A stretch of DNA of 64,000 bases, from contig NC_134397.1 of NCBI RefSeq assembly GCF_050003625.1, positions 226,176,537 to 226,240,536 of the forward strand, in the 5' to 3' direction. This document shows, piece by piece, positions 20,632 to 32,325 of the stretch. Below the pieces are notes generated by a model. That model saw only the letters and a list, made by a program, of their open reading frames with translations. It was not told the DNA's origin and did not search any database. The stretch's first letter is position 1. Every line of letters begins with the position of its first letter. A program made the position numbers and the translations under genes. Origin of the DNA: Haematobia irritans (Eukaryota; Arthropoda; Insecta; Diptera; Muscidae).

Positions 20632-21977
20632 TTTTTTACTGGGATAGTGAACTCTCGAATTTTCAAAAAATTTGAAAATAAAAAACCCGACTTCTGCAAA
20701 AATTCAAAATTAAAAACAAAATGTAAATTCTACTTTTTTTATTGTCATTACAATCCCTATTTTATATGGAACGTGATTAGTTCGTTGACAACATTTCCAT
20801 TATTATTTAAAGCCAACATAGTTTTATGTAGCAATAGAGGATCTAGCAACCAAATTACCTCTTAACAACTTAAAAGTCGGTAAAATCTTTAGACCATTTC
20901 TAGAACAGTAAAATTTGCCTTACTCTACTCATCAAGGCAATTTCCAGTTAAAACTAATCCCATACTCATTTTAGAGCAAAACCTCAATTTGACGACGATG
21001 ACAAGAACAGCAACAACAACGATAACGGGCATGATGATAGTGATGATAAAGATGTCGAAGTGGATATGAATGTTGGCAGGATGTGCTCTTGCTGCTTCCA
21101 TCCATCCAACCATCCATCCAGGATGTGTGTTGTATGGTTGAGTCATTTTGATTTTTGTGCTGATGCGACATTTTCTGGGCATTGGGATTGGGATTGGGAA
21201 AGATTTGAGCTCACATGCCCAAAATGCTGAATGTTGGTATTGCTTTCATTGGGCCAATTGTTCTATCCATTTGCAGTGGATAACTTTGTTACTGCGTAGT
21301 GGTAGTGTATCCATGTGGATGACGTTCTTCATTTGGCCATGGAAAAAAACGAATGTCCATATGTCAGTTTTGATTTGTCGTTGGATGGAACAACAAAATG
21401 AGTTTTTGGGTAATAAATGTCAATACAGCGTAATTAGGTAAGGATGTATGAGTCAATGTCCTTGTAGAGCACTTCTATTACTCCCCTCTCTGGTTGCCAG
21501 AGACTAACAATCTAAGCGGATATGTTGAAATTTTAAATTGCAAAAAAATTGGATCATTTTACATGATTGCCAAGTCTATGATGATGGCAATAAATTTTCA
21601 TCTTTGGGAAAATTTATTAGGGAAACTGATGTAATATCTATAAAATCGTTCAATGGAAATGACCAATAAAATTAATTAAAGGAAGTAAATAAATAAATTT
21701 TACAATTCGCTGCAGACCGATATGATGTCGACATTTCATTGGTAGCAAATTTAATTGAGTCATGAAATAATTTTCATAATTTTTTTTTATTCCAAATTTC
21801 TATTTAATAATCTTATATCTCTTTCATTTGCTTATGTTTCTTTGAGTAATTAAAAAATAACAATCTTTTAAATCCATTAATATATGTCGGTGTCGATATA
21901 GAAGTCCTTAATGGGTGGTATAATAGGGTATCACGTAATTTTTATGTGTGACATTGAAGAAACACTTTATCTCTAAT
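20632..21977. other. No gene recognised; low-copy DNA with small microsatellites
   Basis: Includes a GAC/AAC/GAT-rich stretch near 20990-21060, CATCCATCCAACCATCCATC near 21100-21120, and GGGATTGGGATTGGGA near 21182. Frames of up to 97 codons cover these simple repeats. I see no homology or codon-type signal. Confidence 0.45.
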
Positions 21978-24572
21978 GAGGCCCTTGAACTTGCAGATCC
22001 CTCATTGATACCATCGGGCCTAAAGTCATACCACAGAGGCCTTCGAGCCTAGGTTATGTTAGGTTAGGTATAATGGCAGCCCGATATTTCAGGCTCACTT
22101 AGATTAGATTCAGTCCATTGTGATACCACAGTGATGAACTTCTCTCTTATCACAAAGTACTGTCGATTCTATGTTAAGCTCAATGACAAGGGACCTCCTT
22201 TTTATAGCCAAGTCAGAACGGCGTTCCACATTGCAGTGAAACCATTTAGAGAAGCTGTGAAACACTCAGCAATGTCACCAGCATTACTGATGTGGGATAA
22301 TCCACCGCTGAAAAACTTTATAGAGTTTGGTTGAAACTGGGTTTGAACCCACAACCCTGTGTATGCAAGGCGGGCATGCTAACCATTGCACCACGATGGC
22401 TCATTCGGGCCTATGGTTTCTCCATTGAGACCTTCGGACCTGAAGTTTTCCCCATTGAGACGTTCTGGACTACAGTTCCACAACTGAGATCTTCATACCT
22501 ACAATTACACTACTGAAGCCTTCAGACATACACTCCCACCACTAAGATCTTCAGACATAGCGTTCCAACACTGTGACCTGCAAGTATACAGTCCCACCAC
22601 CTTTAAGATCTTCAGACGTGAAGTTTCCCCCATTGAGACATTCTGGCCTACAGTTCCACCACTGATATCTTCATCCCTACAATTGCACTACTGAAACCTT
22701 CAGACCTACGCTCCCACCACCAAGATCTTCAGACATAGCGTTCCAACACTGTGACCTACGAGTATACAGTCCCACCACGGAGTTTCTACCATGACAGAGT
22801 CTTTCGGGAATACAATTCCACCACTGACACTTTCTAGCCTAGAGTTTTTCCCGCTGTCACTTTCGAGGCAATGGTTCCTCCATTGAAAACCGCATGCCTT
22901 CAGACCTATCGCTGAGAACTTAAGCCTGTAGTCCGATCGCTGAGATCTTAGAGCCCATAAATCTACTATTTAAACCTTCGAACCTAAAATTCCACCACTG
23001 AGACCTTCGCACCGACAGTTCCACCACTGAAACCTTCGGACGTACAGTTTCAACACTAAGAGCCTCTGACCTAAAGTCTAATCACAAAGGCCTTCGGGAC
23101 TGCAGTCCCATCATTGATACCTTCGGGCCTAACGTTCCACCTTCGGACCTACAGCCTACTGAGTACTGAGTCCATCAGTCCTACAATTCCATCACTGAGT
23201 CCTCTAGGCCTACGAGTTTGATCGCCAGAATTGTGGGCCTACAGTTCACCCCTGAGTCTTACGAGTCTATAGTCTCAACACAGAGGCCTTCGGGGTTTAC
23301 AATTCTACCACTGAGAACTTCGGACCTACACTGAAACCTCCGGACGTACAGTTTCACCACTGACACCGTCGACACTACAGTCCCATCACAGAGGCCTTTG
23401 GGCCTACAGTCCCACCACAGATACCTTTGGACTCAACATTCCACTACTGAGACCTTCGGGCCTACAGTCCACGCACTGATTAATTCAAGCCTGAGTCCTT
23501 TAGACCTACAGTCTCACAAATCAGGCATTCGATCCTGTATTTCCACTACTGACACCTTTGGCCGACAATCCCATCACTAACACTATGGAGCCTAGAGTTT
23601 CACCCGCTGAAACTTTCGAGCCAACGGTTCTGCTACTGAGACCTACGGGCCTACAAGTCCATCACAAAGGTATTCGTGTCTACCGTTCAACTACACAGAC
23701 CTACCGGCCTACATTTGCACCATTGAGTCTCTGGCGTAGAGTCCCATAACTGAGGACTTTAGGTCTGCTGTTCCACTACTAAGACCTGCAGACATAACAT
23801 TCCACCACTGAGACCTTTAGGCCTACCGGTCCGCCACTGAGACCTGCAAGCCTACAGTTCCACCACATAGAGATTGAGGCCAACAGTCCCACCACAGAGT
23901 CCTTCGAACCTACAGTCTCAGCACAGTTCAACTACTGAGTATTTCAGACCATAGTTCCACCACAGAAGGCTTTCCGGCCTATAGTTCCACTACTGAGCCT
24001 TACGAGCCTACAGTTCCATCACAGTGACCATCGGGGCTACATTTCCACCACTGAAACCTACGGTCGATAGTACAATCCCATTACTGACATTTTCGAGCCT
24101 AGAATTTCATAAGCTGGAATTTCGAGCCAAAGGTTTTGCAATTGAGACCTACGGATCTACAGTGCCATTACTGAAGTCTTCGGACCTACAGTCCAACTTC
24201 TGAAACCTACCGAGCTACAGTTGTACCATTGAGTCTCTCGGGCACTAGTTCCATAAATGAGACCTTCAGACCTAAAAGTCCGCCAGTGAGCACTGCGGGA
24301 CTATATTTCCACCACTTGCTTAGAGTTCCACTAAATAGACTTTCAGGCCTACAATTCCCCCACTGAGACATTCGAGCCAAGATTTTCACTCGCTGAGACT
24401 TTCGAGCCAACGGTTCTGCCACTGAAACTTACTACTACAACTATTCTCCTGTTCCATAACTAAGGTTTTCGGGTATTAAGCCCCACCAAAGGTCTATGGG
24501 CTAACAGTCCCACAACTGAGGCATTCTGGCCTACAATTTCACCACTGAAAACTTCCGATATACAGCCCCCAC
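21978..24572. repeat. Long degenerate 29-bp tandem array, about 77 units, split by a SINE
   Basis: The unit is 29 bp: GAGACCTTCGGGCCTACAG followed by TTCCACCACT. Three consecutive units at 23390-23477 are each exactly 29 bp. The array is more GC-rich than its surroundings. It fills about 2.2 kb once the 352-bp SINE is excluded. Units diverge heavily, with occasional length changes. Because 29 is not a multiple of three the reading frame rotates, and no long ORF exists on either strand. It is unrelated to the AT-rich 29-bp minisatellite of family B. Confidence 0.93.
22052..22403 (-). mobile_element. tRNA-derived SINE inserted in the 29-bp array
   Basis: A minus-strand SINE with tail TTAGGTTAGG on the left and head GCACCACGATGGCTC on the right. 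It is flanked by TTCGAGCCTA (22042-22051) and TTCGGGCCTA (22404-22413), a 10-bp target duplication with one mismatch. The target is an array unit, so the array predates the SINE. The B box reads GGTTTGAACCC-like in this copy and is slightly decayed. Confidence 0.93.
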
Positions 24573-25408
24573 TTAGAGTGCCTAATACAGTAGCATGCAC
24601 GATAGTCTCAGTAATACAAAAGTTCATCGGAGATATATGTGACTCAGATTATTGCAAATAATGATTGTTCTCTATCATATCTGACAATGATATCATCAAA
24701 ATTCTTTTACTACGATATACCCTAATGTACCTCTCGATGAAATGCAACATAAAGTAAAAGACAACAACACACACAAATACAAGAAACGTCAACAATCATC
24801 CCTCTTTAGATTGTTATAATTGCATCATAAGCACTTCATTAAAAAATTATAATGCATGTTTTAATACTTCGTCTCGCTTAACTCTCCACCTATTCTGTCC
24901 TACTCGACTTTGCCCCGTTTGATTTATTTTACCCATCTTTTTTTTTTTGTTCTTTCATGGACTTGCATACTTTACTCAAATGAGTTTCAATTCGCAAGAG
25001 ACTGATTGCACAAAAACAGTAGAAACGAATGAGTGAATGACAACCACAATACCACATTTAAAGAGGTTTTCCTCACGTTCTAGCATTCATTTAAATGCAA
25101 CCACATTAGCGTTGATATGTATTGTAGACATTAAGATGGGTATGGTTTTAATTATGATATAAAACAAGGACAAACATCACTCTTCAGAAAGCTGAGGGGA
25201 GAAAATGCATAAAAATGATCTTCCCATATCACTACATATCTTAGGCAGCTCATAATTATGAGTAAAAAACGAATTGGAGTTAATTTGTGGTCAATCCAGA
25301 AAAAGAGGTATATACGTGATTACCACTGTCATTATGTTTTTATGCTGATAGTCATGTATTTTTCTATGAAAAATTAAAAAAAAATTACATTCAAAATGCA
25401 TTCATTTA
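24573..25408. other. No gene seen
   Basis: AT-rich apparently low-copy DNA with a T-run near 24940. No supported feature. Confidence 0.45.
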
Positions 25409-25600
25409 TGACTGTCAAAATTTTACTTCTATAGACAATTTTGCCACAATTTTATATCTATAGAAAATTTTGTCAAAATTTTATTTATGTAGAAATTTTT
25501 ATCAAAATTTTATTTATATAGAAAATTTTGTAAAAAATTTATTTCTATAGAAAATGTTGTCAATCATTTTTTTATTTCTATAGGAAATTTGCGAGGTACC
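25409..25600. repeat. Short 29-bp minisatellite remnant
   Basis: Six or so decayed units (TTTTGTCAAAATTTTATTT, CTATAGAAAATTTTG). It is not inside a recognisable B copy. Confidence 0.8.
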
Positions 25601-26311
25601 TCTTAGTTGGAGAGGAATACTTTGCAAAATCTCCCAAAACATCAAGAATTCAATTAATCTACCATTTTTGGTAGAATTGTACCAATTGTGGCAACCGTGG
25701 ACCACAACCAAAATCTAAAATTAACGGTAAAGTCTCTTAAAAAATACAACTTTTTATAAAAAAAAAAAAAAACAATTAAGGAAAGTCTAAAGTCGGGCGG
25801 GGCCGACTATATTATAACCTGCACCACATTGTAGATCTAAATTTTCGATACCATATCACATCCGTCAAATGTGTTGGGTGCTATATATAAAGGTTTGTCC
25901 CAATTACATACATTTAAATATCACTCGATCTGGACAGAATTTGATAGACTTCTACAAAATCTATAGACTCAAAATTTAAGTCGGCTAATGCACTAGGGTG
26001 GAACACAATGTTAGTAAAAAAACAAGTATATACGGCCGTAAGTTCGGCCAGGCCGAATCTTATGTATCCTCCACCACGAATTGCGTAGAAACTTCTACGA
26101 AAGACTGTCATCCACAATTGAATTACTTTGGTTGTGGTATCTTAAAACTTCTTAACACCGTTATCTAAATTGGTAGTCCATACGTGGTATATTAGCCAAA
26201 ACAGTTATGTATAGGTAAGTCTACCAATAATTACGAATCGATATCGACTTTTGCACGGTACGTAGAGAGCCAGAATTGAAATATGGGGGTCGCTTATATT
26301 GGGCCTATATA

Positions 26312-27244
26312 AAGGGTGATTTGTTAAGAGCTTGATAACTTTTTTTTTAAAAAAAACGCATAAAATTTGCAAAATCTCATCGGTTCTTTATTTGAAACGT
26401 TAGATTGGTCCATGACATTTACTTTTTGAAGATAATTTCATTTAAATGTTGACCGCGGCTGCGTCTTAGGTGGTCCATTCGGAAAGTCCAATTTTGGGCA
26501 ACTTTTTCGAGCATTTCGGCCGGAATAGCCCGAATTTCTTCGGAAATGTTGTCTTCCAAAGCTGGAATAGTTGCTGGCTTATTTCTGTAGACTTTAGACT
26601 TGACGTAGCCCCACAAAAAATAGTCTAAAGGCGTCAAATCGCATGATCTTGGTGGCCAACTTACCGGTCCATTTCTTGAGATGAATTGTTCTCCGAAGTT
26701 TTCCCTCAAAATGGCCATAGAATCGCGAGCTGTGTGGCATGTAGCGCCATCTTGTTGAAACCACATGTCAACCAAGTTCAGTTCTTCCATTTTTGGCAAC
26801 AAAAAGTTTGTTAGCATCGAACGATAGCGATCGCCATTCACCGTAACGTTGCGTCCAACAGCATCTTTGAAAAAATACGGTCCAATGATTCCACCAGCGT
26901 ACAAACCACACCAAACAGTGCATTTTTCGGGATGCATGGGCAGTTCTTGAACGGCTTCTGGTTGCTCTTCACTCCAAATGCGGCAATTTTGCTTATTTAC
27001 GTAGCCATTCAACCAGAAATGAGCCTCATCGCTGAACAAAATTTGTCGATAAAAAAGCGGATTTTCTGCCACTGATTTTGGTAATAAAATTCAATGATTT
27101 GCAAGCGTTGCTCGTTAGTAAGTCTATTCATGATGAAATGTCAAAGCATACTGAGCATCTTTCTCTTTGACACCATGTCTGAAATCCCACGTGATCTGTC
27201 AAATACTAATGCATGAAAATCCTAACCTCAAAAGAATCACCCTT
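26312..27244 (-). mobile_element. rosa-like (DD41D) Tc1/mariner element, internally deleted
   Basis: TIRs: AAGGGTGATTTGTTAAGAG on the left and the complement of AAGGGTGATTCTTTTGAGG on the right. TA flanks both sides (26310-26311, 27245-27246). The host B sequence is continuous once the element is removed. At 933 bp it is shorter than a complete element, because the N-terminal half of the transposase gene is deleted. Confidence 0.93.
26419..27072 (-). pseudogene. DD41D transposase, catalytic half only
   Basis: 217 open codons with no internal stop cover the DDE domain. The first Asp is in LFSDEAHFWLNGYVNKQNC, the second in WFQQDGATCHTARD, and the third in CDLTPLDYFLWGYVKSKVY. Exactly 41 residues separate the second and third, the signature of the DD41D rosa group. 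The frame opens only with GTG. The genuine ATG (27130-27132, reading NRLTNEQRLQIIEF) lies in another frame, upstream of a deletion that removed the helix-turn-helix region. It cannot make a full transposase, yet the catalytic part is intact, which suggests recent arrival. Confidence 0.95.
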
Positions 27245-29155
27245 TACAATTATGAAGTTTATATGGACCAATTTTTGTGTGATTGGGGAACGATTTATCT
27301 GAGGGCTATATATAACTATAGACCGATATGAACCTAGTTAGGCATGGTTGTTAACGGCCATATACTAGCACAATGTACCAAATTTCAACTGACTCGGATG
27401 AAATTTGCTCCTCCAAGAGGCTCCAAAACCAAATCTCGGGATCGGTTTATATGGGGGCTATATATGATTATGGACTTATATGGACCACTTTTGGCATGGT
27501 TGTTAAATATCATATACTACCACCACATACGAAACCAGATCGGATGAATTTTGCTTCTCCAAAAGGCACCGGAGGTCAAATCTGGGTATCGGTTTATATG
27601 GAGGCTATATATAATTATGGACTGATATGAACCAATTCCTGCATGGTTTTTGGATACCATATACTAACATCACGTACCAAATTTCAACCGATTCGGATGA
27701 ATTTTGCTCTTCCAAGGGGCTCCGGAGGACAAATCTGGGGATCGGTTTATATGGGGGCTTTATATAATTATTGACCGATTTCGACCAATTTTTGCATGGG
27801 TGTTTGAGGCCATATATTAACATCAAGTACCAAATTTCAACTGAATCAGATGAATTTTGGTTTTCCAAGAGGCTCCGGAGTTCAAATCTGGTGATCGGTT
27901 TATGTGGGGGCTATATATAATTATGGACCGATGTGGACCAATTTTTGCATGGTTGTTAGAGACCATATACTAACACTATGTACCAAATTTCACCCGGATC
28001 GGATAACAATTGCTTCTCTTAGAGCAATCGCAAGCCAAATTTGGGGGTCCGTTTATATGGGGGCTATACGTAAAAGTGGAACGATATGGCTCATTTGCCA
28101 TACCGTCCGACAAACATCAATAACAACTACTTGTGCCAAGTTTCAAGTCGGTAGCTTGTTTCGATCGGAAGTTAGCGTGATTTCAACAGACGGACTGACG
28201 GACGGACGGACATGCTCAGATCGACTCAGAATTTCACCACGACCCAGAATATATATACTTTATGGGGTCTTAGAGCAATATTTTGATGTGTTACAAACGG
28301 AATGACAAAGTTAATATACCCCCATCCTATGGTGGAGGGTATAATATGGGAAACATTTAAATCTGAAGCAATTTTAAGGAAACTTCGCAAAAGTTTATTT
28401 ATGATTTATCGCTCGACATATATGTATTAGAAGTTTAGGAAAATTAGAGCAATTTTTAAAACTTTTAGACTAAGCAGAGGCGATTTTAAAAGGAAAATGT
28501 TGGTATTTTGACAATTTTTGTCAAAATTAGAAAAACATATATAAGGGAGCTATATCTAAATATGAACCGATTTCAACCAAATTTGACACGCATAGCTACT
28601 ATGGCAATTCTACTCCCTGCGCAACATTTCAATTAAATTGGAGCAAAAAATTGACCTCTGTGGTCATATGAGTGTAAATCGGGCGAAAGCTATATATGGG
28701 AGCTATATCTAAATCTGAACCGATTTCAATAAAATTTGGCACACTTGACTACACTACTAATTGTACTCCTAGTGCAAAATTTCAACGAAATTGGGGTAAA
28801 ACTCTGGCTTCTGGGACCGTATTAGTCTATATCGGGCGAAAGATATATATGGGAGCTATATCTAAATCTGAACCGATTTCTTACAAAATCAATAGGGTTC
28901 TATTCTGAGCTAAAACACATACTTGTTCCACAATGTGGCGCAGGGTATAAAAAAAAATCATTTTGCCAATGTCTCTTAAAATGTGCGTCGAAGTACAAAG
29001 TAGAGGTGTATGCGTGTTCAATTCGAAAACGAAGCAGTATTCAGTTAATTTAAATATAATTTCTTCAAATCAAAATGTTTTTATTAACTTTAAGGAAAAT
29101 TGGCCATACTTTGCAGAGATACGACATTAAGTTTTGTAGATATGTATCCTTAATT

Positions 29156-30085
29156 CAATGGAACAAACTTTCTTTCAACTAAAATGTCATTACTTTCATA
29201 AAACTTGTGTTTAATATTGTATAAATTGGGTGTCCTAGATTTTTGCTTGCATAATCTTTCTCAGTAGGTCAATATCCAAGAAAGCGCTTATTTTGAACTT
29301 CACGAGAAGTATTTTCGAGGTGATTTATAAAAATCATTCGTTTAACGATATTTGGGAAATAAATTTAAATAATATATATTTTTTAATTTTACTGGGTATA
29401 AAAATAGTAGGGACAGACAATACAATAATGTACAGCCATAAAGTCCGATCAAGCCGACTCATAAATTTTATTTTTTTATTTATTTATTTATTTACAGCTC
29501 AAATATGCCATGACGTTATAAAATATAACAAACAAATAAAAAATATAACAATACAAATAGGCCAGTAAGGACCACGGCGAGACAGTAGGGACTCCAAAAT
29601 TAAATTTCTTTTAAATATTTCAATGGAACAAACTTTCTTTCAACTAAAATGTCATTACTTTCATAAAACTTGTGTTTAATATTGTATAAATTGGGTGTCC
29701 TAGATTTTTGCTTGCATAATCTTTCTCAGTAGGTCAATATCCAAGAAAGCGCTTATTTTGAACTTCACGAGAAGTATTTTCGAGGTGATTTATAAAAATC
29801 ATTCGTTTAACGATATTTGGGAAATAAATTTAAATAATATATATTTTTTAATTTTACTGGGTATAAAAATAGTAGGGACAGACAATACAATAATGTACAG
29901 CCATAAAGTCCGATCAAGCCGACTCATAAATTTTATTTTTTTATTTATTTATTTATTTACAGCTCAAATATGCCATGACGTTATAAAATATAACAAACAA
30001 ATAAAAAATATAACAATACAAATAGGCCAGTAAGGACCACGGCGAGACAGTAGGGACTCCAAAATTAAATTTCTTTTAAATATTT
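29156..30085. repeat. Exact 465-bp tandem duplication
   Basis: 29156-29620 is repeated at 29621-30085. Every stretch I compared is identical, including internal TTTATTTATTTATTTA and AATATAACAA runs. Each copy holds the same 91-codon frame (29293 and 29758), which has no recognisable homology and is probably fortuitous. Perfect identity means a very recent duplication or an assembly artefact. Confidence 0.95.
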
Positions 30086-30980
30086 GCGATTCTACCTTAA
30101 TACACGCTACTAATGCAGTGAAATTCTACATACTTTTCTGAAATACATCGAAACACTTAATGACAATAATTACGAAATTAATTTGGAGGAGAAAATTTCA
30201 GGGTAGAAATCTCTACGAAAAATAAAAACAAACCTGTATACAAATTATATTTTACGATTCCACATCCAATGATAAAAAATATATCAATTACACATAGTCT
30301 TATTTTCGAGCCGCTGAAATTGCCGTAGACATTCGAAAAAACAAACTAAAAGAAAAAAAACAGTTCCCATATGGAACATCTGTGCGATTAAAGTCAAATG
30401 CAAGTTTACTCCCGTAATTCATTCAATTTTCGAATATAACGTCACTCACTCAGACCCCTGCACTCCCCATGCAACACTCTCACATACTTGGCTGGTTGGT
30501 ATTTGGTACTCATCCAGTTAGGCGGGCACCAATGAATGCAGGCGCTCTATATCCCATGCCGCAATTCATCAACAACAAAGCAAACGAGAAACAAAGAAAG
30601 TGAACAAAATGAAACTCCGTTAAAATTGTGAAGACAAAAAAAAACCGTGCTAGGATACAAAACCAAAATTCACGGAAACTGCTGATGCCGAATCTGATGG
30701 CCGGGAGAGGGGAGGGGCCAGGGAGTTAACATCAATGGAGAATGCACATATGTGGCTCACTTAAATTAAGTGTTTCTTTATGTGCCAGTATTGTTGAGAA
30801 AACAATTCAATGATGAAGACGACGACGATGACGACAACAATGATGAGGCTGTTGTGAAGTTGAAGATTCGAGAGTATTTAAGGAAATGCACCCTCCTCAC
30901 CCCTTAATGGTTAGATCCATTTCGTAGAATTACTAAGTAACCGCTTGCAAACATTACAAGTTACCAACTACTTAAAGGAG
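30086..30980. other. No gene recognised; triplet microsatellite near 30815-30850
   Basis: Low-copy DNA with GAAGACGACGACGATGACGA and a GGGAGAGGGGAGGGG purine run near 30703. No ORF of note. Confidence 0.45.
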
Positions 30981-30982
30981 GA

Positions 30983-31150
30983 TAAAAATTATTCTGATAG
31001 ACATACAGGATGTAATCCCTAAAAGAATTAATTCATTAAGAGATTGTAGATTAGATAAAAACAAGTTTTTAAAAGCGAAAGATCGCCTGGAAAGATCGAA
31101 ACTCATACGTCAATTCTGGGAATCGTTCTATATGGCAAAAATAGTAGATT
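30983..31150 (+). repeat. Left copy of a direct repeat flanking minisatellite and E3
   Basis: Shares ATTCTGATAGACATACAGGA, TTAGATAAAAACAAGT and AAAGCGAAAGATCG with 33873-34018, in the same orientation. Divergence is moderate. Confidence 0.85.
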
Positions 31151-31204
31151 TTTACTGCTTGGTTGATGTTTTGGTAGATTTTACAAAATATTCCTCTTCA
31201 CAAA

Positions 31205-32325
31205 TTTTCTAAAAAAAATTTTTACAAAATTTTCTCTAAGATAAAATGTTGAAAAAATTTTCTATCGAAATAAAATTTTGACAAAAAATTCTCTAGGAAT
31301 AAAATTTTGACAAAATTTTTTTATAGAAATAAAATTTTGACCAAAAGAAATCTCTAAGAATAAAATTTTGACAAAATTGTCTCTACAAATAAAATTTAAC
31401 AAAATTTTTTATACGAATAAAGTTTTTAAAAAATTGTCTATAGAAATAAAATTTTGACAAAATTTTCTATAGAAATAAAATTTTGACAAATTGTTCTATA
31501 GAAATAAAGTTTTAAGAAAATTTTCTATGGAAATAAAATTTTGACAAAATTTTCTATAGAAATAAAATTTTGTCAAACTTTTATATAGAAATAAAATTTT
31601 GACCAAATTTTCTATAGAAATAAAATTTTGACAAAATTTTCTATAGAAATAAAATTTTGACAAAATTTTCTATAGAAATAAAATTTTGACAAAATTTTCT
31701 ATAGAAATAAAATTTTGACAACATTTTTTATAGAAATAAAATTTTGACAACATTTTTTATAGAAATAAAATTTTGACAAAATTTTCTATAGAAATACAAT
31801 TTTGACAAAATTTTCTATAGAAATAAAATTTTAACAAAATTTTCTATAGAAATAATTTTTTGACAACATTTTTTATAGGAATAAAATGTTGACAACATTT
31901 TTTATAGGAATAAAATTTTGACTAAAATTTCTAAAAATATAAAGTTTTGACAAAATTTCTAAAGAAATGAAATTTTGACAAAAAAAAATCTCTAGGAATA
32001 AAACGATTACAAAATTTTCTATAGAAATAAAATTTTAACAAAATTTTCTATAGAAATAATATTTTGACAAAATTTCTATAGGAATAAAATTTTGACAAAA
32101 ATTTCTATAGAAATAAAATGACAAAAAATCTCTAGGAATAAAATTCTGACAAAATTTTTTCAACAAAAAAATTTTTTTTAAAACGTTTTCTCCAGGAACA
32201 AAATGTTGACAAAATTTTCTATACAAAAAATAGAAAAGAGTTTTGACAAAATTTTCTATTCCAAAAATAGAAAAGAGTTGTGACAAAATTTTCTATTAAA
32301 AAAAATTGTCAAATAGAAATCAAAA
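31205..32325. repeat. 29-bp palindromic minisatellite, about 38 units
   Basis: The unit is AAAATTTTGACAAAATTTT plus CTATAGAAAT. GAC recurs every 29 bp (for example 31630 and 31659). The centre of the array is nearly perfect and the edges are degenerate. It abuts the h-end of E3. Confidence 0.95.

Larger units (their letters stand above)
26023..28343 (+). mobile_element. Family B element B6, containing a DD41D transposon
   Basis: h-end CAAGTATATACGGCCGTAAG with TTCGGCCAGGCCGAA. Next come a unique head, the inserted DD41D element, several 153-bp units, and the (GGAC)n/ATATATACTT tail ending CCTATGGTGGAGGGTATA. It is inserted in C5 at the same T-run position as B5 in C4. Confidence 0.94.
25773..28949 (+). 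mobile_element. Family C element C5 hosting B6
   Basis: h-end CAATTAAGGAAAGTCTAAAG with the hairpin AGTCGGGCGGGGCCGACT, then TTATAACCTGCACCAC. The head runs to GTTAGTAAAAAAA, where B6 is inserted, and resumes ATATGGGAAACATTTAAATC at about 28344. It then carries about three 153-bp units and the t-end GTGGCGCAGGGTATA. This copy lacks the (GTCY)n part of the tail. Confidence 0.93.

Noticed and set aside
21978..24572. Possible repeat-protein exon
   Set aside because: A 29-bp unit rotates the frame, and only frames of about 60-70 codons exist on either strand.
29293..30033. Two identical 91-codon ORFs
   Set aside because: They are identical only because the DNA is duplicated. The sequence is AT-rich and has no recognisable domain.
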